Shown here: positions 17,715 through 25,515 of the stretch, piece after piece | How positions within the stretch are numbered: the first letter of the stretch is position 1 | Layout: the number at the start of each line of letters is the position of its first letter | Assembly: GCF_003208435.1 (NCBI RefSeq) | Contig: NZ_QKMF01000026.1 | Span: 1-46,584, forward strand | Direction: 5' to 3' | Length of the DNA: 46,584 nucleotides | Source: Pelagimonas varians | GTDB lineage: Bacteria > Pseudomonadota > Alphaproteobacteria > Rhodobacterales > Rhodobacteraceae | Notes under the pieces: model-generated | What the model was told of the DNA's origin: nothing | Database searches by the model: none | Seen by the model: only the letters and a program-made list of their open reading frames with translations | Made by a program: the position numbers and the translations under genes

Positions 17715-18578
17715 ATGACCCTAAGGTCCGTTTCATTTTTTTGCTGTGCACTCCTCTGGGGGGCCACTGAAGTTGTAGCGCAGGATGTTCCTACTCTGAC
17801 ATTTGAAGAACGACTGGGTGCATACGACAAGAGCGAAGGCCTTACCGAACCTTCAGGCCTTTCCACAGGGCATACTGTGCCTTTTTGGACTGTCAGCGAC
17901 GATCATCCATTTGTCTTGGGATTGGATGTCAAAGGTACTGTCGTTACAGTCATTCCACTGGGCAAAGGCGTCCATGATCTTGAAGGCGTGATCGAAGATA
18001 CCGCCCGTGCGAGACTTCTGGTTGTGTCAGAAAAGAAAACTGAAATCACTTCCATTGATCTCAACGATCTATCAGAAATCTCGCGCTATCCGTTATCTGA
18101 GATGGGCGGTTTCTCAAAGTTGCTCTCGGACTTTGACACTAACTGGAAGAAGAACGGGCTCGAAGGCATCACTGTCGCGCCTGAAACTGGGACCATCTAT
18201 GTCATCAAAGAGCGCGAGCCCCGAATGATAATCGCGATCTCTGCGGATCTTTCCACAATCTTGTCAATCGAGATGCTCGGACGGGATGCCGGGCTGATCA
18301 GCCCCCGAAAAAACGACCGGAAAATGGATATCTCGGGGATCGCAAGTGATCCGAGCCGAGACGGCCAGTGGATATTGAGCGACACAGATCAAGCCGTCTT
18401 TTTCCGCGATTTGCAAGATGGGACTGTGTATCGATATCCATTGAGTTGGATGTCTGAGAGCGGTCTGCAACATGTATCCAACCCTGAAGGCGTTGCGCTT
18501 AGCGCTGATGGAACTGAGCTGTTTATTATCACTGATAACGGTAAGGATTCCGCGCTTTTTCGGTATGATATTCAATGA
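17715..18578 (+). CDS. Secreted SdiA-regulated / phytase-like beta-propeller protein
   Basis: I take ATG 17715, which gives a signal peptide (MTLRSVSFFCCALLWGATEV, then VAQ/D). The frame is open further upstream but overlaps the previous gene. The mature protein of about 265 residues shows beta-propeller blades of the SdiA-regulated family, which is related to esterase-like phytases: EPSGLS.....FWTVSDD, HDLEGVIED, NGLEGITVAPETGTIYVIKE, DISGIASDPSRDGQWILSDT, NPEGVALSADGTELFIITDN. The conserved acidic (D/N)LEG(I/V) repeats could bind Ca2+ or phosphate. An enzymatic role is unproven for the family. It lies 49 bases after the membrane-protein gene. Confidence 0.82.
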   Translation: MTLRSVSFFCCALLWGATEVVAQDVPTLTFEERLGAYDKSEGLTEPSGLSTGHTVPFWTVSDDHPFVLGLDVKGTVVTVIPLGKGVHDLEGVIEDTARARLLVVSEKKTEITSIDLNDLSEISRYPLSEMGGFSKLLSDFDTNWKKNGLEGITVAPETGTIYVIKEREPRMIIAISADLSTILSIEMLGRDAGLISPRKNDRKMDISGIASDPSRDGQWILSDTDQAVFFRDLQDGTVYRYPLSWMSESGLQHVSNPEGVALSADGTELFIITDNGKDSALFRYDIQ

Positions 18579-18611
18579 GTTGTGCGAAGATCCTCTCGGA
18601 GTTGTGACAGG

Positions 18612-18878
18612 ATGATGCAAAGGACGTTCAAGATTATTTTCTGGGTTTTCATTGGGCTTTATATAGTTGCGCTGGCCTTATTTTTGGTCGGAACTTTCGG
18701 GCTTTTTGGTGCCGCGCGCGACCCGCTCTCCGGTATTTTTCTTATCCCCTTGGGCTGGCCGTGGAACTTTTTGACAGATGTGTTTCCAGAAGTGTTATGG
18801 CCTTGGGTCGCAGCAGCGATGCCCACGGCCAATGCAGGCATTTTGGGGTGGCTGAGTTACCGTATAAGCTCCACTTAA
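18612..18878 (+). CDS. Small membrane protein, two predicted segments
   Basis: An 88-residue protein starting at the tandem ATG 18612/18615, 33 bases after the previous stop. Two hydrophobic stretches are seen (about 6-32 and 40-80, the latter rich in Trp and Pro: IPLGWPWNFL). No family is recognised. Its position at the end of the export cluster and the short spacing suggest it belongs to the same transcript. Confidence 0.6.
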   Translation: MMQRTFKIIFWVFIGLYIVALALFLVGTFGLFGAARDPLSGIFLIPLGWPWNFLTDVFPEVLWPWVAAAMPTANAGILGWLSYRISST

Positions 18879-18892
18879 AGGAGAGCTGTAAG

Positions 18893-19026
18893 ATGGGGCA
18901 TCCTGTGAAATTGAAAATCGCGGCTTTCACCCTGATGATTGCACCTTTGCGGCCTGCGTCGAAGACACAGGAAATGCTCTGGGCGGACAACCTGAGATCA
19001 AAGTTAGATTGGTTCCAAATCGGTAG
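18893..19026 (+). pseudogene. Frameshifted small lipoprotein gene
   Basis: An AAGGAGAGC ribosome site precedes ATG 18893, and the frame begins with a good signal (MGHPVKLKIAAFTLMIA). The annotated frame then turns into unlikely sequence (PLRPASKTQ). In the frame that a single missing base near 18942 would restore, the text reads TFAACVEDTGNALGGQPEIK and ends VRLVPNR and TAG at 19026. FAAC directly after the hydrophobic stretch is a fair lipobox. The simplest reading is a lipoprotein of about 45 residues broken by a one-base deletion. If unbroken, the literal frame instead runs to 19081 (62 residues). Confidence 0.5.
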
Positions 19027-19031
19027 TCGTT

Positions 19032-19145
19032 CTACCCTAACAGGGGCAATCGTTGTTCCTGCCAACCATTGGCAAAGTTGATCGGCCCTGCTGAAGCGGC
19101 GGTCGTCAGGGCGGCGAACAGCGCCACAGATATCGCAAAGAGCAT
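19032..19145 (-). pseudogene. N-terminal stub of a DUF3047-like secreted protein
   Basis: From ATG 19145 on the minus strand the frame reads MLFAISVALFAALTTAASAG, then INFANGWQEQRLPLLG and a TAG at 19032. A clean signal peptide followed by F.nGWqEQrlplfg matches the start of DUF3047 proteins as I recall them. It ends after 37 residues, exactly where the plus-strand lipoprotein ends, so 19030 looks like a recombination junction. Confidence 0.45.
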
Positions 19146-19228
19146 TTGAAATTCCTATTTCCACCAACAATTAAAGTAGCGCCGGCCAGGCAAAAGCAAA
19201 TGGCGAAATCGTTGATGTAACGCGATTG

Positions 19229-19579
19229 TCATGCGTGCTTTAAACGCTGCGCGTCAGGCAAAGACAGACGAGTAATTTCAGAAGAACGGATTTGCGGTCG
19301 ATCAGATCGGCGTATTGTTGGTCGAGCCAACAAAACACTTGAGCAGCCCCGCCTGAGTGGTCCAAATTGAAAGTTAGTGCATGGTTGGCCTTTGGTCCCA
19401 AAAAAACTGACGATAGACACCGATGCCGGGTTGCCCGGACAGGTGATCTGACGAATATCACTCAATCTTAGATCAGTCATATATTCGCGGCACAATACCT
19501 CAGCGTAGCCTATGACTTTTTTGGTGGCATGATTCAAAGCCTGTTCGCTAACTGATGAACCTAATATCACTAACTTCAT
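19229..19579 (-). CDS. Hypothetical protein, doubtful
   Basis: A 116-codon minus-strand frame (MKLVILGSSVSEQALNHATK...) with no recognised family. A second overlapping frame (19240-19461) reads NLDHSGGAAQVFCWLDQQYA, which looks more protein-like in its second half. A frameshift near 19380 could join the two, so this may be a decayed gene rather than a live one. It stands between a pseudogene stub and IS3 debris. Confidence 0.25.
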   Translation of the reverse strand: MKLVILGSSVSEQALNHATKKVIGYAEVLCREYMTDLRLSDIRQITCPGNPASVSIVSFFGTKGQPCTNFQFGPLRRGCSSVLLARPTIRRSDRPQIRSSEITRLSLPDAQRLKHA

Positions 19580-19715
19580 TTGCTACCGTGCATTCAGTGA
19601 AGTTCTTCTAGTGAACTACCTACGGGTTTCACTTGCGCAACTTGTACCCAGATTATTCACCTGAAGCTCGGTGGGACAGTCAGTTTTGACCTAAGTTACT
19701 GATAAATTGACGAGA

Positions 19716-19939
19716 ATGTTGCGGCTAGAACACATCAAACCCGGCAAGCCAAAGCAGAACGCGTATTTCAAGCGCTACAAACGCAAGGTTCGTGGTGAGT
19801 GGGCGGGCAGTACATTTTCGAAACCATAGATGAGGCACAAGACTAGGCGACGGAATGGCTGTGGACCAATAGAAACGAGCGACCCGGCATGGTCGTCGAC
19901 GGTGTCACACCCGCTATGAAACTGACAACAGCCGCTTAA
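19716..19939 (+). pseudogene. C-terminal fragment of an IS3-family OrfB transposase
   Basis: The frames read HIKPGKPKQNAYFKRYKRKV, RGEWAG, then after a shift YIFETIDEAQD*ATEWLWTN and ERPGMVVDGVTPAMKLTTAA with a stop at 19939. This is the end of the IS3 rve domain (PGKPxQNAxxERxNRTVRGEWL...EAxxxATxWLxxYNxERPHxxLGxxTP). The catalytic Glu of (I/F)ERYN is Lys here, and the copy has a frameshift and a nonsense codon. It is dead. Confidence 0.85.
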
Positions 19940-19956
19940 ACTCTACGAGTGGACCC

Positions 19957-21391
19957 GATGGATTCAGCCGGTCATCGCAACACTTGCTCTAATCTATTAG
20001 ATGGTGACTGGAAGCCCAAGGTTTTTCGTGGGCGTCCATTCAAATGCCGTGCGACGTCATCCAAGTCTTTCTGAGAGTAACCCGCAAGACAGGAACCCTT
20101 TGGGAAGTATTGTCGTAGGAGACCGTTGGTATTTTCATTCGTACCGCGTTGCCATGGGCTGCTTGGGTCGCAAAAATAGACATCGATCCCAGCCTGGTCT
20201 TTGAGCTTATGATGTTGCGCCATTTCAGCACCCTGATCCCAGGTTAGCGATTTGCGCAGATGGCCGGGCAAATGTTGAATGGATTTGGCGATGGCATCTC
20301 GCACAGCTTCGGCACCATGCCCTTCAAGAGCGGGGCCGTTTCTCCGGCGCGGGCCATCGCCGTGACCCGGCATCGGTGGCAGGTGCAATAGAAGGGTGAA
20401 GCGGGTTTTGCGTTCAACGAGCGTCCCGATAGCGGAGCTTTTCAAGCCAAGGATTAAATCCCCTTCCCAGTGGCCCGGCACAGCGCGATCAGCAACTTCA
20501 GCCGGACGTTCACTGATCATGATTTCATCTGGTACAAAGCTTCTTCCACTCCCTTTTCGGCGGGCCCGTGGCACCCGTAAAGCGCGGCCTGAACGTAAGC
20601 ACGTGACGAGCTCGCGGCGCAGTGCGCCACGTCCCTGAATAAACAAGGCCTGATAAATGGTTTCAGGGCTGATGCGCATTGAGGGATCTTCCGGATAGTC
20701 TCGCGGCAAGCGTCGTGCAATTTGTTCAGGCGACCAAGCTGTTGCCCAACGACGGTGCTGACGCCGCACGGATCGACGTTTGGTCCAAGCAACATCAGGG
20801 CCAGGTACAATGTCGCCGTCTGGACCTGTCACATTACCAGACAGCCGGTCTTCGATATACTGGCGCAAAATCGGGTTCTGAGCCAGCTTTGTAACTTTAG
20901 GACGCCTTGCCGCGCGGTTTGCATGCCATTGCGCCGTCGTTGCGCGGTACTCAAAACCGCCGCTGCGTGTTGCAGCATTACGGCGCAACTCCCTTGATAT
21001 CGTCGATGCCGCCCGTCCTATTTTGCGCGCAATGACACAAACGCCAAGACCCTGCGCACGGTATAAAGAAATCTCCTCACGCTCAGCGAAGGATAGGTAC
21101 CGCCCCGTTAGTGGCGGCGAAGACTTTGAATATTGCGATGGTGGCATGCCTCCAGCCTCCCGAAACCAACGACCGCCAACCGGGGCAGACGCGCCAACCT
21201 GAACCGCCGCATCTTCGCTGGAAAGTCCTTTGCCGATCAGCTTCCAGAACATTACGTGTTGCTTTCGATGCGCCGCTTTCGGCCTTCCCGGTGAACTTAG
21301 TTTTCTTCGCGTACTTTGATCTGAGGCTCGTTTGTGTGTCGTCATAACCGTCTCCATCTTGAAACCGTTGCGACGACCGATTGAATCCGCC
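19957..21391 (-). mobile_element. IS30-family element A (chimeric left end)
   Basis: The left end begins GATGGATTCAGCCGGTCATC and the right end is an imperfect inverted match, GTTGCGACGACCGATTGAAT (21367-21386) continuing to 21391. The element carries one intact transposase gene on the minus strand. Its left 231 bp (19957-20187) are near-identical to 38264-38494 of the second IS30, with one mismatch seen near 20166, whereas the rest of the two elements is clearly diverged. The two ends of this copy no longer match each other exactly. Confidence 0.85.
19972..21357 (-). CDS. IS30-family transposase
   Basis: A 461-residue transposase. The N-terminal region holds helix-turn-helix segments (LSFAEREEISLYRAQGLGVC then ARKIGRAASTISRELRRN). 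The central part has WSPEQIARRLPRDYPEDPSM and ISPETIYQALF, and the DDE catalytic domain has GHWEGDLILG (first Asp), SLTWDQGAEMAQH (second Asp) and DPSSPWQRGTNENTNGLLRQ (Glu in NENTNG). All three acidic residues are present, so it could be active if its ends still work. The last 70 or so residues are identical to those of the second IS30 transposase at 38279-39424. Confidence 0.95.
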   Translation of the reverse strand: METVMTTHKRASDQSTRRKLSSPGRPKAAHRKQHVMFWKLIGKGLSSEDAAVQVGASAPVGGRWFREAGGMPPSQYSKSSPPLTGRYLSFAEREEISLYRAQGLGVCVIARKIGRAASTISRELRRNAATRSGGFEYRATTAQWHANRAARRPKVTKLAQNPILRQYIEDRLSGNVTGPDGDIVPGPDVAWTKRRSVRRQHRRWATAWSPEQIARRLPRDYPEDPSMRISPETIYQALFIQGRGALRRELVTCLRSGRALRVPRARRKGSGRSFVPDEIMISERPAEVADRAVPGHWEGDLILGLKSSAIGTLVERKTRFTLLLHLPPMPGHGDGPRRRNGPALEGHGAEAVRDAIAKSIQHLPGHLRKSLTWDQGAEMAQHHKLKDQAGIDVYFCDPSSPWQRGTNENTNGLLRQYFPKGSCLAGYSQKDLDDVARHLNGRPRKTLGFQSPSNRLEQVLR

Positions 21392-21473
21392 TTGGCTGCC
21401 GCGGTCCGTGTGATGGATGCAGCCCTTGGGCGGTGTGCGGAACGCGATGGCCATCTTCAACGGATGACCCGTA
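21392..21473 (-). pseudogene. IS3-family OrfB fragment interrupted by IS30
   Basis: Just outside the IS30 right end, the minus strand reads GHPLKMAIAFRTPPKGCIHH then TDRGSQ, the conserved stretch before the second catalytic Asp of IS3 transposases ((K)GCIHHTDRGSQY). The remainder is absent. The IS3 fragment on the other side of the IS30 (19716-19939) lies on the opposite strand, so the two are not halves of one copy in its original orientation. Confidence 0.7.
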
Positions 21474-22463
21474 TCAACCGCATGGGCTGAACCCCATACA
21501 CAGAGTTTCGGATACTCCCGCGTCCATTAATTCGCGATCAAGTTTCTCGAACATGGATACATCCTCTTCGGCGTTCTCAAATAGGTGCCCGTAAACGTCC
21601 ATTGTCATCGTAATTGATGCATGGCCGAGCAGCGTTTGAATCTTCTTCGGATTCCAGGCTTGCTCAATGAAGAGTGACGCGGCCGCGTGGCGCAGGGCAT
21701 GAATGCCGAATTTTGCCTGGCCGTTTTCTCCAACAATTCCTTCGGCTACCAACATCGGCTTAAAGACGCGGTTGTAAATGTTGGAGTAGTTCTGCACTTT
21801 TCCAACAGAATTGGGAAACACGAGCCCCAACGCGCTCTCAGGTGCATTTTTCTGCCAAATGGACAGCTCAGAAAACACGGTCGGAGCCATTGGGATCTCT
21901 CGTGTGCCCGCCCGGCTTTTTGGCAGCCCGATCTCGCAGTATTCGTCAGCCCGCTGACAGACGCGGATCACCTTTCGGTCGAAATCTACGGCCTCCCAGG
22001 CAAGCCCTCTCAATTCGGAAATTCGCATACCAGTGAAGATTGCGGTGATGAACATGGCGCGATGCGAGGCGGGGGCGTTCTCGATGATGCTTCTGATCTC
22101 GTGTTTGGTAGGGACGACCACGCGCTTTCCGTCTTTGCGGGCGCTGCGCTTGACTTTGATCTCGGCAGCCACGTTGTGAGACGCCCATTCACGCTCAACA
22201 GCCTCTGTCAGGATCGCGCGAAGGCTAACCATGATTTTCTTGACCTGCGCGAGGGAAACTCCGTTGTCGACAAGATCATCCATAAAATCACGCACGTCTC
22301 CGCGGGACAGAGTGGTGAGCAGGAGATCGCCGATCTTCGGTTCAATGTGGATCCGGGCATGGCTGCGATAGGCTTTCATTGTCGAGCGCTCCAATTCGTT
22401 GCGCTCACAGGATTTGAGCCAACTTTGGCAGGCATCGGACAGGGTTTTGGACGGACGGGGCAT
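21474..22463 (-). CDS. Tyrosine recombinase / phage-type integrase
   Basis: From ATG 22463 (MPRPSKTL) the protein has 329 residues; the frame is open to 22589 but the upstream part is poor. It has an N-terminal SAM-like core-binding domain (about 5-95: SDACQSWLKSCERNELERST...) and a C-terminal catalytic domain. The catalytic set is visible: FTGMRISELRGLAW (first Arg), FGIHALRHAAASLF (H-x-x-R), LLGHASITMTMDVYGHL (His and the Tyr nucleophile). It is probably an element integrase. The last residues (ETLCMGFSPCG) may have been altered by the IS3 fragment joined at its 3' end. No tRNA lies next to it. Confidence 0.92.
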   Translation of the reverse strand: MPRPSKTLSDACQSWLKSCERNELERSTMKAYRSHARIHIEPKIGDLLLTTLSRGDVRDFMDDLVDNGVSLAQVKKIMVSLRAILTEAVEREWASHNVAAEIKVKRSARKDGKRVVVPTKHEIRSIIENAPASHRAMFITAIFTGMRISELRGLAWEAVDFDRKVIRVCQRADEYCEIGLPKSRAGTREIPMAPTVFSELSIWQKNAPESALGLVFPNSVGKVQNYSNIYNRVFKPMLVAEGIVGENGQAKFGIHALRHAAASLFIEQAWNPKKIQTLLGHASITMTMDVYGHLFENAEEDVSMFEKLDRELMDAGVSETLCMGFSPCG

Positions 22464-22654
22464 GTTGTTCTCTCGGGCTGATTGATGACCTTCTACTATA
22501 GGAGAGGGAAAATCGTCCTTCGGGTATTTTCCGCCAGTCTTGTGATTTCTGTTCGTCAGGATCAGCATGCGATACCTGTGCCTTTCCATCTGGTCTGATT
22601 ATCTGTAACACTCCAATTGGCGGCGTTTGTGTTGCTGCAACGTTAAGGTCCAAA

Positions 22655-23401
22655 ATGCCAATCGCTTATCTATTACTCACGCATGGTCCGAAGCCAAAGG
22701 GCCCGATCAGAGATCATCCCGCCGTCAGGCAACAGCTCGCAAATTTGGAAAGTTTCATTGCGGAGAAAGGCAAGCCTGAGGCGTTTGTTTTCGTCGCCGA
22801 TTACGCAAGGCAGCATCGGTCTTTGAAAGACTTGCCCAAGCTTGAGCACGTTTTGAAGGTTGCCCAAGACAATGACACTACCGTCATTATTGACGATTTT
22901 CGACGACTGTTCGCACACTACGCGGGAACAGAAGTGGGTCAGTTTCTGGAAGAGCTACGTGTGTTCAAAGATCAGTTCATCGATTTGAAAACAGGAATGC
23001 GGCTTGGGCGCTTCTCCCAAAATCAACTGTTGCTTCTTTGCGTCACTGAAAGCCCTATCAAATACGTCCGCGCCCCTACGCCTCGCAAACCGCGTTCACT
23101 TGAAGACCGGCAAAGTCAGACGCAGAAAGCCAAGGCTATTTCAAAGTCCGTCCGATCAAAGGCTGCAAATGAGAAAGCGCTTGAATTGACCGACTTGCGC
23201 GACAAGCTTCAGGATGAAACCAGGGAAGTCACTCTGACACAGCTCGCCGACGCAGCAAGTGAAGCCGGGCTGCGCACAACGCGTAATAATCTTTGGACGG
23301 CGAGTTCTGTGGGACGGTCACTCAAGAGGTTTGAAGCAAAGTCAGACGTGGCAAAGACGACGGATACACAGGCAAAGGCGGCACTTAAAGCGACAGACTA
23401 A
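22655..23401 (+). CDS. Resolvase-like protein without the catalytic Ser
   Basis: A 248-residue protein whose plan resembles a serine recombinase. It has an N-terminal strand MPIAYLLLTHGPKPKGP, then DYARQHRSLKDLPKLEHVLK with VAQDNDTTVIIDDFRRLFAH. This parallels resolvase (RxxLxxxLxxAxxxDTLVVxxLDRLxR). The C-terminus GLRTTRNNLWTASSVGRSLK resembles the GxxxxxGxxWxxxxVxRIL tail. The usual YxRVS(T)xxQ with the nucleophile is missing (AYLLLTHGP). The middle is Lys/Arg/Ser-rich. It probably binds DNA without recombining it, or is a relic with a new role. It is divergent from the integrase, with about 190 bases between them. Confidence 0.55.
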   Translation: MPIAYLLLTHGPKPKGPIRDHPAVRQQLANLESFIAEKGKPEAFVFVADYARQHRSLKDLPKLEHVLKVAQDNDTTVIIDDFRRLFAHYAGTEVGQFLEELRVFKDQFIDLKTGMRLGRFSQNQLLLLCVTESPIKYVRAPTPRKPRSLEDRQSQTQKAKAISKSVRSKAANEKALELTDLRDKLQDETREVTLTQLADAASEAGLRTTRNNLWTASSVGRSLKRFEAKSDVAKTTDTQAKAALKATD

Positions 23402-23923
23402 CCATAAGTGTAGGGTCGTTTTGAGTGGACGTTCATTGGCATCGCCAAGTTGGCCGGACCAAACCCTTACACGAAGGATCTCGGCGATATAGCTCGGCGG
23501 AACAGGGTAGGGTGCGTGTTTGATCGAGAAATGCTCGGTTTGTCGGTTTTCCCCGCTCTAACCCCGTATTAAACCCGTACCAATTTGGCGTTTTCTCTAA
23601 GGGGTAGGGTATTCAATGCTCCCCCAGTGATAGATTGTGCGCCAGAGTGCGTGGCTCGAGTTCTGGTTGCGTTTGGCGATTTTTGCGCTGCCGTGCAGGC
23701 ACCCGCGCACGGAGACGCGCACAGAGTCTGCCTGCGTCGCTGGTGGGTGGAGCCGCTGTTTAGACACTGCCGTCCGACAAACTCCTTTTCCCTTTGACGC
23801 AGATCATGGGGGAATATGTCCCATGCATGCGGTTATTACATGACCATGAAGGCGCGTTTAGAATTCATTGGACAGTGGTTGTTTCGATAGGAGAGTGGAT
23901 TTTGAAGTTCAGAGGTGTTTAAG
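23402..23923. other. Intergenic, no gene supported
   Basis: Short frames here (23585-23843) are rich in Arg and Trp and have no family resemblance. The 3' part holds a possible FnrL-type site (23794-23807), and the ribosome site of the next gene (AGAGG at 23911-23915) decides its ATG 23924. Confidence 0.5.
23794..23807. promoter_or_regulatory. Possible Fnr/FnrL-type site
   Basis: TTGACGCAGATCAT matches the Fnr-family palindrome TTGAT-N4-ATCAA at 8 of 10 positions and the Rhodobacter FnrL style (TTGATCCAGATCAA). It lies 117 bases upstream of ATG 23924. A single site of this quality can occur by chance. Confidence 0.35.
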
Positions 23924-24478
23924 ATGATCAATCTTACAAAACACATGACGCTTGGTGCTCTTCTTTTATTTGGCATGCCCGTCTTTGCCGGACAGAGTTG
24001 TGCGCAAATGGGGGCAACTGAGCTGGTAAGGAGCCAACTCTATTGCGCCTCGTCGGTGCTAGCTCCTCAATCCGGCAACACCTATGGGCCAGAGAACCTG
24101 TTCGATGGCAATTTTCGTACTGCTTGGTGCGAAGGTGTCGCAGGCAATGGTGAAGGGCAGGAAATATACGTCAGGATAGAAGACGGAATTCCGTTCCGTC
24201 GTTTGTTGATACACAATGGCTATGCCAAATCGACCGATACCTACCGAAGCAACGGGCGGGCTCGGTCCATCGATGTTTTGACGGACCGGGGTGATCGTAT
24301 TCGAACTGTGTTGCCAGATACATCCAGTGAAGTGGTGTTAAATCTTCCGGGTCCCATTGAGTACCACGAACTTAGAATCCGGATCGTAGATGTATATCCG
24401 GGTGCAAAGTATCAAGATACCTGCATCAACTTAATTATCCCGGATTTCGAGTATGAAAGATCTCTGGAATTCCAATAA
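23924..24478 (+). CDS. Secreted discoidin-like (NADase-type glycan-binding) domain protein
   Basis: A 184-residue protein with a Sec signal at 1 to about 23 (LGALLLFGMPVFA/GQ). The mature part reads like the discoidin-fold glycan-binding domain first named for bacterial NADases: SSVLAPQSGNTYGPENLFDG, FRTAWCEGVAGNGEGQEIYV, LLIHNGYAKSTDTYRSNGRA, then a beta-rich C-terminal half. Cys residues near both ends may pair. It likely binds a carbohydrate or cell-wall ligand in the periplasm or outside. The SH3-domain gene follows after 41 bases, so the two are probably co-transcribed. Confidence 0.72.
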   Translation: MINLTKHMTLGALLLFGMPVFAGQSCAQMGATELVRSQLYCASSVLAPQSGNTYGPENLFDGNFRTAWCEGVAGNGEGQEIYVRIEDGIPFRRLLIHNGYAKSTDTYRSNGRARSIDVLTDRGDRIRTVLPDTSSEVVLNLPGPIEYHELRIRIVDVYPGAKYQDTCINLIIPDFEYERSLEFQ

Positions 24479-24519
24479 ATTCGATCAGTTTTTCAAAATA
24501 AACCAGTGGAAGCATTCTC

Positions 24520-24873
24520 ATGGAAAGACGTTTTGTAAGCTTGGCGCTTGTTGCCCTTTTGTTTTCACCTCTTTCGGCCAGCGCAGATGCATCCGGGCCG
24601 GACTATTTTCGAATTGTTGGTGTCGCCTCAAGCGATGTTCTTAACATTCGTTCACAGCCTACAGCGCGGTCCGCCATCATCGGGACAATTTCACCGAGCG
24701 GAGACGGTATTGAGAACCTCGGATGCCAAGGTGGTTTCAGCTACGCTGAGTGGGAAGCGGCTTCGCCTGCTGAACGCGAAGCCGCAAGAAAGCGGGTATG
24801 GTGCCGGATTAATTACCGGGGCGTGAGCGGTTGGGTTGCGGGGTGGTTTCTGGCCGAAGGAAGTGCCCGTTGA
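24520..24873 (+). CDS. Secreted bacterial SH3 domain protein
   Basis: A 117-residue protein with a signal peptide (MERRFVSLALVALLFSPLSA, cleavage near SASA/DA). A type 3 SH3 domain follows: FRIVGVASSDVLNIRSQPTA, then IIGTISPSGDGIENLGC, an inserted helix (YAEWEAASPAEREAARKRVW) and the closing WCRINYRGVSGWVAGWFLAE. Such domains bind peptidoglycan or proteins in the cell envelope. The helical insert between the fourth and fifth strands is seen in many alphaproteobacterial SH3 proteins. It is paired with the glycan-binding-like gene just upstream. Confidence 0.85.
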   Translation: MERRFVSLALVALLFSPLSASADASGPDYFRIVGVASSDVLNIRSQPTARSAIIGTISPSGDGIENLGCQGGFSYAEWEAASPAEREAARKRVWCRINYRGVSGWVAGWFLAEGSAR

Positions 24874-24907
24874 TCAGTTCATGATCCTTGCTTGCAGGGA
24901 GAGGGTG

Positions 24908-25025
24908 TTGATGGTCTTAGGTGTCCTCGCTGGCCATAGGATTTGAATGAGCTAATTGTCGCAGAGGCGCTGTTGGATGGTGCGACTATGAACGCGATTG
25001 CGTCGCGCTATTTGTCTGGTGTCCT
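24908..25025 (+). pseudogene. IS66-type TnpA fragment, copy 2
   Basis: This is a diverged copy of 12341-12462: RCPRWP*DLNELIVAEALLD followed by GATMNAIASRYLSG, with an in-frame TAG where copy 1 has CAG (Gln). The shared stretch starts and stops at the same places in both copies, so both may derive from one already truncated fragment. Confidence 0.6.
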
Positions 25026-25515
25026 TACGGGTGTCCTCAACGCACAGGCTGTCTTCGAACATTTGGAATGGGAGTAAAGCATGTCCGTAGCCAAACTGAA
25101 TTATGGAGTGGGGCGTGCCCGAGCTCTCGGGAAAGGCGGGCCCGCCAGCCATTGCGCTATCTTTCCACATCAGTCCGCCTGACACGAAGTCCTAGGACCG
25201 TGCTGTCCTGCTATGGGCGGAGTGCCTTGCTTCAAATCCAGATCCTGCTGCAATCCTTATAGTGGCACGGACAAAGTGAATGACCGCTGCATGATGGCAG
25301 GCTGAACTCGCGCGGCCCCAGGGGCGGCACAAGGCGCGGTCAGCTGAAAACCTTAGCTCACCCCAGGCAAGCACCCGTTGGGGTGGTCTAGTGGGGCTTG
25401 TGGTGACTCTGGCGCGTGTCTGCCCTTCGTTCGGCGGTGATTGGGCGCGCCTAGATAAGGACGTGTCACAATTCTCTATCACAACACATCGAAACAAAAT
25501 CACGAGGTGATAGAA
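25026..25515. other. Intergenic, no gene supported
   Basis: About 490 bases follow the IS66 scrap. Frames on both strands are short and in unlikely composition. The last 60 bases (from about 25450) hold AT-rich sequence that could be the promoter of the regulator that follows. Confidence 0.45.

Noticed and set aside
18742-19170. Minus-strand frame of 142 codons
   Set aside because: It is antisense to the small membrane protein, and the DUF3047-like stub in another frame explains its upstream part better.
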